Source: Methylomonas sp. UP202 (lineage in GTDB: Bacteria; Pseudomonadota; Gammaproteobacteria; Methylococcales; Methylomonadaceae). From it: 64,000 nucleotides of DNA. The DNA lies in assembly GCF_029910655.1 (NCBI RefSeq), contig NZ_CP123897.1, positions 4,949,547 through 5,013,546 on the forward strand, in the 5' to 3' direction. Below the pieces are notes generated by a model, which was not told where the DNA came from, made no database searches, and was given only the letters and a program-made list of their open reading frames with translations. The position numbers were made by a program, and so were the translations under genes. Of the stretch, positions 16,268-24,668 are shown one piece after another; within the stretch, counting starts at the first letter, position 1, and every line of letters begins with the position of its first letter.

Positions 16268-18946
16268 CTAAACCGATGGCGCCGGCAGCGGTTCGACCGG
16301 TTTCAACACCAATTTGCTGAGGGCCGGCAACACCACGAAGGTGCAGGTCATGATCCAAAAAATGCCTATCGTGATGACCAAACCCATGCTGGCGATGCCT
16401 TGATGCGGCGAAAACGCCAGACCGATGAAGCTGGAAATCGTCGTCAACGCACCGTAGAACATGCCGCGGGCGGTACTGGACTGATAAATGTTTTGCTCCT
16501 CGGACAAGGAGTGGTGCAGTTTCTCGACCATGTGTATTCCGTTATCGACACCCAAGCCCATTAATAAAGGCAGCGCGATGATATTGGCGAAGTTGATCGG
16601 CGTGCCGGTAAACACGGTGGTCGCCATCGTGAACAAGCCGGCCAAGACCAGCGGCGCCATCACCAGCAGCGTATCGACGATGCTGCGCCGAATAAACAAT
16701 AGCAGCAACGCGATGGCGGTCAATGCGATGATGATGGCTTCCTGGAACGAAGCGATAACGGCCTTCATCGACTCCCAATACATGACCGGCAGGTCGGTGG
16801 CGTCGGGCGCGACGGCCTGCACGTCGGTGATAAAGGTTTGCAAAGCGTCGAGATCGTTCAAGTCTTCCTTAGGAAAAATCTGGATCCGGTACAGCCCGTC
16901 CTTGCTCAGCCAGCGTTCGCCGATTTCCGGCGGAATGCTGGCCATCGTCACCGATTCGGCGTGAAAGCCGGTCAGCAACTGGTTCATCACGGTCGGCAAG
17001 GTCCCCAGCAGCGATGTCTGAATTTTTTCGATAAACACGCCGCGATCGGGCTGCAAGCGGGCATCCAGCTCGACCAACACGTCTTGCAACTCGCTTTTAA
17101 AGGTTTTTAGCGACTCGATTTCGGCAGGCTTGGTCTTCTTCGGCAAATTGGCGTCGATCGCCGCAATCATTCGCTTGATGGCCGGCAGAGGATCGGAGCC
17201 GACTTTCAATTGCGGAAAAGATTGGCTTTGCGGCCCCAAGGTCAGCATCATGTCGTCGATGATCGCCAATTTATCGTCCTGATCCTCCGGCACGAAATCG
17301 AACAGACTGACGGTCTTGTCGACGGTTTTCAGCGCGGTCAATTTCTTTTGCATGTCGCGGGCCTCGGCTTCGTTCTTGGCCAGCACGGTCAGCGTCATCG
17401 GCGAGGTATCGCGCGCCTTCATCAAATCCTTAAAGGCGATGACCGATTCGGTATTCGGGTCGCGCAAATTCAAGGGATTGAAATCGGTCTGCACCTGGAA
17501 GACGAAATAAATCGCGGCCGCCGCCAGAACCAGCGTCGCGAACGCGATAGGCTTGGCGTAATGCAGCGTAAAAGTCGCCAAGCTGGCGGACAGCTTGGAG
17601 GCGCCGGGTTGTTCGCCGTGCAGATCGTGGAACGGCGGCGCCGGAATGACTTTCAGCAACACCGGCAAGACCGTCAGCGTCACGAACAAACAGATGAACA
17701 AACTGGTACCGGCCAACAAACCCAATTCCGAGATGCCTTGGTAGTCGGTCGGAATAAAGGCGTACAAACCGATCGAGGTCGTGCCGGCGCACAGCATCAG
17801 CGACGGGCTGGTCGCCAGCAGCGCCGAGCGTATCGCCTGGGTCTTGTCCTTGCCGTGCAGATCCAGATTGTCGCGGTAGCGCAGGCAGAAATGGATCGCG
17901 TATTCAACGCCCAAGCCGATGTTCGATACCGCGAAGGCCACCGAAATCAGGTTGAGTTGTTTGACCGCGACCGACGCGAACAATCCGCAAAACACCATGC
18001 CCAAGGCCAGCGTCGCCAGCGTCGCCAACATCAGTAGCCAGGAGCGGTAAGCCACCAGCAGGATGCCGCACACCAACACCACCGAGAAGATGCTGGCCGT
18101 GAACGTGCCTTCGCTCATGCCGGCCATTTCGTCGTGTTCCAGGCCGACTTCGCCGGTGATCCAAACCTTGACCTTGGGCAGATTGGGGTCCTGGATCTTG
18201 TCTACCGCCCGGCGTATCGTGTTGATGGCCGGCTCGACCGGCAGAATCTGGCTGAAATCGAATTTGGGCGTAACGAAGATGAAGGCCTTGTCCGACTGCT
18301 CCTCGCTAATATTGTTTTCGGCGATCAATTTTTGCCAGGACAGCAGGTCGGTTTCGCCGTTCAGGGTTTTGTGCAGAGAGTTGCTGACCTTGTCGATCAA
18401 CGAAATCAGGTCGATGGGCACTTCCTCGGTTTTGGTTTCGGCGTTCAGCGCGTCCTCGAAAATCGAGAAAAACCCGGTAAGGCTGGGATCGGCGGAAATA
18501 CGGCCGATGAAGGGCTGGGCCTGGGCCAAGGTGACCGAAAAATCCTGTAGCTTGTCGGTATCCAGATAGAGCAAGCCGTTGCGTTGGAAAAATGCGTTTT
18601 CGTCGGGCCGGTAAACCTTGGTGAAATGCTCGGTGTCGGACCGCAATTGACGCGCCAAACGCGCGGCGGCCGCCTTGGTCAATTCCGGGCTGGAGGACTC
18701 GACCACCAGCAGCATCGTATGAATTTCCTGACCGAAGGCCTTCTCGAAATTGCGGCGATTTTGCTGAAACCGCGACTCCGGCGCGATCAACTCGGCGGTA
18801 TCGGTATTCACGCTCAAATGCGTGCTGGTGTATTCGATCGCGCAATAGGCCAACAGCACCGCCACCGTTAACAGCAGCCCCGGCGAATACATCAGCCAAT
18901 TGCCCCAGCGGAACACCGCGTTGCGCAAACCTTGTTCCCAGTTCAT
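16268..18946 (-). CDS. hpnN: Hopanoid-associated RND transporter HpnN (MMPL family)
   Basis: An 892-residue inner-membrane transporter with two halves of one plus five helices and two large periplasmic loops. The N-terminal loop carries the HpnN-type run: STHLSVNTDTAELIAPES, ...VYRPDENAFFQRNGLLYLDTD, ...AQPFIGRISADPSLTGFF. HpnN in Rhodopseudomonas moves hopanoids to the outer membrane. The open frame extends far upstream inside the antiporter gene, but MNWEQGLRNAVF at 18946 is the first start that gives the expected N-terminus, two bases after the antiporter stop. No other hpn gene is in the window. The two neighbours suggest an envelope operon. Confidence 0.85.
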   Translation of the reverse strand: MNWEQGLRNAVFRWGNWLMYSPGLLLTVAVLLAYCAIEYTSTHLSVNTDTAELIAPESRFQQNRRNFEKAFGQEIHTMLLVVESSSPELTKAAAARLARQLRSDTEHFTKVYRPDENAFFQRNGLLYLDTDKLQDFSVTLAQAQPFIGRISADPSLTGFFSIFEDALNAETKTEEVPIDLISLIDKVSNSLHKTLNGETDLLSWQKLIAENNISEEQSDKAFIFVTPKFDFSQILPVEPAINTIRRAVDKIQDPNLPKVKVWITGEVGLEHDEMAGMSEGTFTASIFSVVLVCGILLVAYRSWLLMLATLATLALGMVFCGLFASVAVKQLNLISVAFAVSNIGLGVEYAIHFCLRYRDNLDLHGKDKTQAIRSALLATSPSLMLCAGTTSIGLYAFIPTDYQGISELGLLAGTSLFICLFVTLTVLPVLLKVIPAPPFHDLHGEQPGASKLSASLATFTLHYAKPIAFATLVLAAAAIYFVFQVQTDFNPLNLRDPNTESVIAFKDLMKARDTSPMTLTVLAKNEAEARDMQKKLTALKTVDKTVSLFDFVPEDQDDKLAIIDDMMLTLGPQSQSFPQLKVGSDPLPAIKRMIAAIDANLPKKTKPAEIESLKTFKSELQDVLVELDARLQPDRGVFIEKIQTSLLGTLPTVMNQLLTGFHAESVTMASIPPEIGERWLSKDGLYRIQIFPKEDLNDLDALQTFITDVQAVAPDATDLPVMYWESMKAVIASFQEAIIIALTAIALLLLFIRRSIVDTLLVMAPLVLAGLFTMATTVFTGTPINFANIIALPLLMGLGVDNGIHMVEKLHHSLSEEQNIYQSSTARGMFYGALTTISSFIGLAFSPHQGIASMGLVITIGIFWIMTCTFVVLPALSKLVLKPVEPLPAPSV

Positions 18947-18948
18947 AT

Positions 18949-19932
18949 TCAAGCGCTCACCACGGTTTCGATCAGGTACAAGGTATAACCGACGTAAACG
19001 GCCAGCAACAAGCCGCCTTCGACCCGGCTGATACGACCCGAGCCGCGTTTGCCGGCGTAGCCGAGCGCGAACAGCGACAACGTTAGCAAAGCCATGACCG
19101 GCCAATCGCGATTGACGATTTCGACCGGAATCGCCATCGGATGAATCGCGCCGGCCAAGCCGACCACGGCCAGGGTATTGAACAAGTTGGACCCTATGAT
19201 GTTGCCGACCGCCAAGTCGTGCTCGCCCTTGCGAGCCGCGACGATAGACGAGGCCAACTCCGGCAGCGAAGTGCCGACCGCGACGATGGTCAGACCGATA
19301 ATCAAATCGCTGACGCCCAAATCGTGGGCGATCGACACCGCGCCCCACACCAGCAAGCGCGAACTGATCACCAACAAAATCAAACCGCTGACCAACCAAA
19401 TCATGGATTGAGCAAACGACATCCGGTGTTCGTCCAACTCGTCTTCGATTTCGCTTTCCAACACATCGGCCTGCCGGGATGGGTCCTTGGCGCTTTGCCA
19501 CACCATCCAGCCCATCACCGCCGCGAATACCGCCAATTCCAGGAAGGCGTCGCTACGCGACAGATCGCCGTCGTAAAGCTGCCCGAACGCAAACAAGGTC
19601 ACGCCGAACAGAATCGGCAATTCCTTCTTGATGATTTGCGACTGAACCACGATGGGACTGATCAACGCGGTCACGCCCAAAATCAACGCAATGTTGGTGA
19701 TGTTGGAACCGTAGGCGTTACCCAGCGCGATGCCCGGATTGCCTTGCAAGGCCGACAAGGCCGACACGCTCAGTTCCGGCGCCGAGGTGCCGAAGCCGAT
19801 GACGACCATGCCGATCAGCAACGGCGACATGCCCCAAAACCTCGCCAGCGCCGCCGCGCCTTCCACGAACAAATCGGCGCTCCAAACCAATACGATCAGC
19901 CCGATGACTATCATCAACAACGGCAAAGCCAT
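18949..19932 (-). CDS. Calcium/sodium antiporter, YrbG type
   Basis: A 327-residue inner-membrane cation/Ca2+ exchanger with ten or so helices in two inverted repeats. Each repeat carries the ion-binding alpha motif: GFGTSAPELSVSALSAL near residue 47 and AVGTSLPELASSIVAA near 215, with the acidic loop ESEIEDELDEH between. This matches the CaCA family, YrbG branch. It immediately precedes hpnN (two bases between stop and start), so the two are probably cotranslated. The physiological ion is not certain from sequence. Confidence 0.92.
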   Translation of the reverse strand: MALPLLMIVIGLIVLVWSADLFVEGAAALARFWGMSPLLIGMVVIGFGTSAPELSVSALSALQGNPGIALGNAYGSNITNIALILGVTALISPIVVQSQIIKKELPILFGVTLFAFGQLYDGDLSRSDAFLELAVFAAVMGWMVWQSAKDPSRQADVLESEIEDELDEHRMSFAQSMIWLVSGLILLVISSRLLVWGAVSIAHDLGVSDLIIGLTIVAVGTSLPELASSIVAARKGEHDLAVGNIIGSNLFNTLAVVGLAGAIHPMAIPVEIVNRDWPVMALLTLSLFALGYAGKRGSGRISRVEGGLLLAVYVGYTLYLIETVVSA

Positions 19933-19977
19933 AAACTACCCTTATAAAACAAACATTAAAACGACGAAAAGGACCGA

Positions 19978-20805
19978 TCAATCGACGGTCCAGTTGACCC
20001 AGCCGCCATAGGCGGTGGCGATGACGACGATACCGAACACGATTCGGTACCAAGCGAAAATGATGAAATCGTGGTGACTGATGTAACGCAACAAGCCCTT
20101 CACCGCCAGCAGGGCGCTGAAAAACGCCGCGATCATGCCGACGCCGATCAAGGCCACGTCGCCGTCGGTTTTCAGCAAATCGCGAAATTTGTAGAGTTTG
20201 TAGGCGCTAGCCGCGGTCAGCGTCGGAATCGCCAGAAAAAACGAAAACTCGGTCGCCGCCTTACGGGACAAACCGAACAACAAACCGCCGATGATGGTCG
20301 CGCCGGACCGGGACGTGCCGGGAATCAACGCAAAGGCTTGGGCCAAACCCAGCTTCAACGCATCCAGCGGGCTAAGCTCGTCGACGCTCTCGACCCTCAC
20401 CTTATGTTCGCGCTTCTCGGCCCAAATGATGACCAGGGCGCCGACGATAAAGGCCAACGCCACCGGCACCGGCCGGAACAACACCGCCTCGATTTGCTTG
20501 CCGAACAACAAGCCCAGCACCGCCAGCGGCATAAAGGCGATCGCGAGGTTCAACACGAATTTCTGCGAAGTTCGCTCGGTCGCCAGACCGGCGAATACCG
20601 AAACGATCTTAGCTCGATATTCCCAGCAAATGGCCAGGATGGCGCCCACCTGAATCACGATGGTGAACAGTTTGGCCTTGTCGTCGTTAAAGTCCAGCAG
20701 ATCGCCGGCCAAAATCAAATGGCCGGTACTGGAAATCGGTAGAAATTCGGTCAACCCTTCGACGACGCCGAGAATCAGGGATTTGATGAGCAGGGTAATG
20801 TCCAT
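19978..20805 (-). CDS. uppP: Undecaprenyl-diphosphatase
   Basis: Integral membrane phosphatase that recycles undecaprenyl diphosphate to the monophosphate carrier lipid for peptidoglycan and other envelope polymers; also confers bacitracin resistance. The 275 residues show both active-site segments: [17 protein letters not shown] near residue 16 (catalytic Glu, Ser) and [11 protein letters not shown] near 163 (Arg). Length normal. A helix-rich C-terminus ends in a Trp-containing tail. It precedes the antiporter by 45 bases on the same strand. Confidence 0.97.
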   Translation of the reverse strand: MDITLLIKSLILGVVEGLTEFLPISSTGHLILAGDLLDFNDDKAKLFTIVIQVGAILAICWEYRAKIVSVFAGLATERTSQKFVLNLAIAFMPLAVLGLLFGKQIEAVLFRPVPVALAFIVGALVIIWAEKREHKVRVESVDELSPLDALKLGLAQAFALIPGTSRSGATIIGGLLFGLSRKAATEFSFFLAIPTLTAASAYKLYKFRDLLKTDGDVALIGVGMIAAFFSALLAVKGLLRYISHHDFIIFAWYRIVFGIVVIATAYGGWVNWTVD

Positions 20806-21086
20806 GGTTTAATCAGGCTCCGCGCCTTGTCGACGCTAGAAAGGCTATCAGCATGTGGAAGGGATGTATCGAAAGACGACAAACGACTTTAAAAAAGCCA
20901 CGCAAATGCGGCGGGATTATAGTCGAAAACTCCGCGGCGAGTCAGCACGGCTGCTCCGCCGCGCCGGCCGTGCATTTCCAGATTTGGCGACCCGGTGGAC
21001 CCGAGCGGCGAATTCGCGGTGCCGCGACTTTGCGCGGCGCCCGCCGATCTGCCAGAATGCGGCGTCGGCCGCTTCCGAGGCAATCC

Positions 21087-22667
21087 ATGAACGCTACCCG
21101 CGAATACCCGCCGCTAATCGCCGCCTTGCTGAATCCGGCGATGTACCCGCATCCGGTCAAAACGGTGGCGATTCTGGAAACCCATATCTCGTGGGTCGTT
21201 CTGGCCGGGCGCTACGCCTATAAAATCAAGAAGCCGGTCGATTTCGGATTCTTGAATTTCACCGACTTGGCGCAACGCGAGTTTTTCTGCCTAGAAGAGT
21301 TGCGCCTGAACCGACGCCTGGCGAAATCGCTTTACTTGGACGTGGTGACGCTGGGCGGCACGCCGGGACACCCCGGCTTTGGCCTGAGCCCAACGGTGGA
21401 ATACGCGGTAAAGATGCGCCGCTTCGGCGCCGGCAGACTATTGGATGAGTTGCTGAATCAAAATCGGCTCACGCCGACGCACATCGATCATCTAGCCGAC
21501 ATCATCGCCCAATTCCACGACGGCCTGCCGCCCGCGCCGGCAACATCCGCATTCGGCACGCCGGACGCCGTCGCCGGGCCAGCCCGGCAGAATTTCCAAC
21601 AGTTGGCCGAAACGGCGGCGGGCCGGGAATTCGCCGATCTAACCCAGCTGGCGGCCGCCAGCGCGGCCGAATTCGCCGCCGACGCCGCGCTGTGGCCGCG
21701 CCGCCGCCAAGCCGGCCGGATTCGCGAATGTCACGGCGACCTGCATCTGGGCAATATCGTGTTGCTGCGCGACCGGCCGGTCGCCTTCGACGGCATCGAA
21801 TTCGCCCCCGAACTGCGCTGGATAGACACGATCAACGACAGCGCGTTTTTGGTTATGGACTTGCTGCATCGCGGCCGCGCCGATCTGGCCTACCGGTTTC
21901 TGAACCGCTACCTGGAAACCGGCGGCGATTACGCCGGCTTGGCCGTGCTGCGTTTTTACTTAAGCTACCGGGCCACGGTGCGCGCCAAAATCGCCGCGTT
22001 CCGCGCAGAACCAAGCGGCGACCCGATCCACCAGTCCGAATGCCACGCCTACCTTAAGTTGGCCGAAGCCAGTCTACGGCGGCGGCGGCCGGTACTGCTG
22101 ATCACGCACGGCCTGCCGGGCTGCGGTAAGACCGCGATTTCGCAGCTGTTATTGGAAGGTTTCGGCCTGATCCGACTGCGGTCCGACGTCGAGCGCAAAC
22201 GCCTGTTCGGCTTAAGTCCCACCCAGGCCAGCGGCTCCGGGCTCGACGCCGGCCTGTACGCGGCCGAAGCCGGCCGGCAAACATACGTCAAACTTGCCGA
22301 CACGGCCGGCGCGTTGCTGCGGCTGGGCTACCCGGTCATCGTCGACGCCGCATTTTTGAAACTGGAGCAACGCCGAGCGTTTCGCGATCTGGCCGCCGAA
22401 CTCGACGCCGCCTTCATGATCGTTGCGGTGACGGCGGAAACCAGCTTGGCGCGCAGCCGCATCGAACGGCGCCTGACAACAGGCGGCGACGCTTCCGAAG
22501 CCGATCCGACGGTGCGGGCCCATCTCAGCGCCTCCGCCGAGGCCCTGACCGACACCGAGCTCGAACATACGCTGGTCTGCCGCAACGACACCACCCCACC
22601 ACAGCTCCCCGAAACCTTATCCGCCAGGCTGCGGACTTTACTGAACCCGGAGGCGACCCAACCATGA
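21087..22667 (+). CDS. Bifunctional aminoglycoside-phosphotransferase-like / P-loop kinase protein
   Basis: A 526-residue fusion. The N-terminal 320 residues are a phosphotransferase fold of the APH type: AYKIKKPVDFGFLNF early, and the catalytic CHGDLHLGNI loop near residue 215 with the following FDGIEFA metal-binding segment. The C-terminal 180 residues are a P-loop kinase of the AAA_33/zeta-toxin-like group, with GLPGCGKT at about 342-349. Substrates are unknown; despite the name, members are not known to be drug-resistance enzymes. The start at 21087 follows GAGG. The stop overlaps the next start as ATGA. Confidence 0.85.
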   Translation: MNATREYPPLIAALLNPAMYPHPVKTVAILETHISWVVLAGRYAYKIKKPVDFGFLNFTDLAQREFFCLEELRLNRRLAKSLYLDVVTLGGTPGHPGFGLSPTVEYAVKMRRFGAGRLLDELLNQNRLTPTHIDHLADIIAQFHDGLPPAPATSAFGTPDAVAGPARQNFQQLAETAAGREFADLTQLAAASAAEFAADAALWPRRRQAGRIRECHGDLHLGNIVLLRDRPVAFDGIEFAPELRWIDTINDSAFLVMDLLHRGRADLAYRFLNRYLETGGDYAGLAVLRFYLSYRATVRAKIAAFRAEPSGDPIHQSECHAYLKLAEASLRRRRPVLLITHGLPGCGKTAISQLLLEGFGLIRLRSDVERKRLFGLSPTQASGSGLDAGLYAAEAGRQTYVKLADTAGALLRLGYPVIVDAAFLKLEQRRAFRDLAAELDAAFMIVAVTAETSLARSRIERRLTTGGDASEADPTVRAHLSASAEALTDTELEHTLVCRNDTTPPQLPETLSARLRTLLNPEATQP

Positions 22668-23653
22668 AAGCCATGATTTTCGACCGTCCCGGCCTGCCGC
22701 TCCGGGCCGCCGAGCGGGATATTCCGGAATGCGGCGCCGAACAAGTGTTATTGAAAGTCAGCGCTTGCGGCGTTTGCCGCACCGATCTGCATATCGTCGA
22801 CGGCGAACTGACCGAGCCGAAACCGGGATTGATCCCCGGCCACGAAATCGTCGGCCGGGTCGTTGCCAAGGGCGCCAGCGTCGAACGTTTCGCGATCGGC
22901 CAGCGCCTGGGCGTGCCGTGGCTGGGCCAGACCTGCGGCCGCTGTCGTTATTGCCTCGGTGGACGGGAAAATCTGTGCGACCAGGCTCGATTCACCGGCT
23001 ACACGCTGGACGGCGGTTACGCCGAATACGCGGCGGCCGACCAGAATTATTGTTTCGCGCTGCCCGAGAACTATGCCGACGCCGAAGCCGCGCCACTACT
23101 GTGCGCCGGATTGATCGGCCACCGGGCACTGGTCGCGGCCGGCGATGCCGAGATCGTCGGCGTTTACGGTTTCGGGGCCGCCGCCCACATTATTAGCCAA
23201 GTGATGGTCTGGCAGGGCCGTACATGCTATGCGTTCACCAAGCCCGGCGACGATGCAGGCCAGCGCTTTGCCCGGCAACTGGGCGCTGCCTGGGCCGGCG
23301 ACTCGGATAGCGCGCCGCCGCGCGCCATGGACGCGGCCATCCTGTTCGCGCCGGTCGGCGCGTTACTACCTCAAGCCCTGAGACATACCGTCAAGGGCGG
23401 GCGGGTGGTTTGCGCGGGCATCCATATGAGCGAGATCCCAGCGTTTCCGTATTCGATTTTGTGGGGCGAACGCAGCGTTCAGTCGATCGCCAACCTGACC
23501 CGCCAGGACGGCGAGGCATTTTTCGAGATCGCGCCGCGCGCCGGCGTACGCACCAGCGTGGAAACGTTCGCGTTAGGGGACGCGAACCTGGCGTTGGCCG
23601 GCTTGAGAGCCGGACGCATTCAAGGCGCGGCGGTATTGACGATGCCCGATTGA
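22664..23653 (+). CDS. Zinc-dependent alcohol dehydrogenase
   Basis: A 329-residue medium-chain dehydrogenase. Catalytic zinc ligands are Cys38 in CGVCRTD and His60-Glu61 in PGHE. Four structural zinc cysteines are at 91, 94, 97 and 105. The cofactor-binding loop reads VYGFGAAAHI, in place of the more usual GxGxxG; the alanines are tolerated in the AdhA-like subgroup but worth noting. It overlaps the APH/P-loop gene by four bases and is probably cotranslated with it, an association I cannot explain biochemically. Confidence 0.9.
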   Translation: MKAMIFDRPGLPLRAAERDIPECGAEQVLLKVSACGVCRTDLHIVDGELTEPKPGLIPGHEIVGRVVAKGASVERFAIGQRLGVPWLGQTCGRCRYCLGGRENLCDQARFTGYTLDGGYAEYAAADQNYCFALPENYADAEAAPLLCAGLIGHRALVAAGDAEIVGVYGFGAAAHIISQVMVWQGRTCYAFTKPGDDAGQRFARQLGAAWAGDSDSAPPRAMDAAILFAPVGALLPQALRHTVKGGRVVCAGIHMSEIPAFPYSILWGERSVQSIANLTRQDGEAFFEIAPRAGVRTSVETFALGDANLALAGLRAGRIQGAAVLTMPD

Positions 23654-23842
23654 ACCGACATCGGCCGACCGGACCGTCCAAAAACAACGCTTCCCGACTT
23701 CGCCGAAATTTTCGTTTGCCGCTTGGCTAAGCGCAATTTCCGGGTAAATTAGCGGCCGGATAACCGCATTTCCTAGCAAGGGCCAACTTTGCTAAAATCA
23801 CGCTCCCGCCTTCACGATAATAACTATTACTATTCAAGAGCC

Positions 23843-24277
23843 ATGAACAAAAAGAAAATCATCATTTTCGCCGCCTGCCTCGCGGGCTTGCTGGCGATCC
23901 AAATCAAATTCTTCCTGCCCTTTATGTACGATATCGCCGCATCCGACCTGTTCTTGGTCGAAAGCAAGGACGCCGCCAACCCGATGCCGGTCAGCAACGA
24001 TATGACCGCGGTAGCCTTTGCGCACTGCAACAACTACATCAAGGCCGACGCGGACGAAGATCAGAATTTTAATTTCGCCGGCCAACCCACCAACGTCTGG
24101 AGCTTGGGTAATTACGAATACATCGTCAATGCCGATGTCGAGATCAGCGGCAAGGACACCGCTCCGGTACTGCGTCACTACGCTTGCCGCATTCAATACA
24201 CCAAGGGCGACGATACCTCCGGCGCGGCCGACATCGAAAACTGGTCGCTGGACGGCATCAGCGGCTTGAAGGACTAA
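23843..24277 (+). CDS. Membrane-anchored or exported hypothetical protein
   Basis: A 144-residue protein with a Lys-rich start and an uncleaved-looking signal anchor (IIIFAACLAGLLAIQIKFFL, about 5-24). A periplasmic domain holds two cysteines, in FAHCNNYI and HYACRIQY, which could form a disulfide. The start at 23843 (AAGAG five bases upstream) is chosen over a longer frame with poor character. Family not recognised. Confidence 0.65.
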   Translation: MNKKKIIIFAACLAGLLAIQIKFFLPFMYDIAASDLFLVESKDAANPMPVSNDMTAVAFAHCNNYIKADADEDQNFNFAGQPTNVWSLGNYEYIVNADVEISGKDTAPVLRHYACRIQYTKGDDTSGAADIENWSLDGISGLKD

Positions 24278-24668
24278 AACGTCGGTCTGGCCGCAATCCC
24301 CCCGCTTTAACCGTTTGCCCGACATTAAACCGGGCGAACGGTTGTTCAAGCTCCCCAACGACGGCGTTCGCCGTCAATCGATCCGCTTTAAGCCGACCCG
24401 CATCCGCCGATAGCTAAGCGGATAGTCGGAAATTACGCCGGCCCTTGCCAAAACGGCCGTCCGGCCGGTTCGACCGGAACAGTCCGCATAACCGACGAAT
24501 AGAGACAGCGGCTCCGCTAACCGAAGTAGGCGGCGCTTAAACTGCCGCCACCACTTGGAATCTCGGCTTAAGCCTTATTCAACGGCGGCTACCATCCGTG
24601 TCAACGAAACGGGTTCCCAAACCATCCCCAGCCGAATCCGCAAGACTCGGCCGAACGGCCGGGACCCG
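24278..24668. other. Convergent intergenic region
   Basis: Between convergent genes. Besides the stem-loop at 24311-24341 it holds only short GC-rich inverted repeats (for example CGGCCG-aa-CGGCCG near 24653). No gene seen. Confidence 0.45.
24311..24341 (+). terminator. Stem-loop after the anchored hypothetical gene
   Basis: CCGTTTGCCCG and CGGGCGAACGG pair over 11 bases with one mismatch and an eight-base loop; GTTGTT follows. Plausible weak rho-independent terminator, 34 bases after the stop at 24277. Confidence 0.4.
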
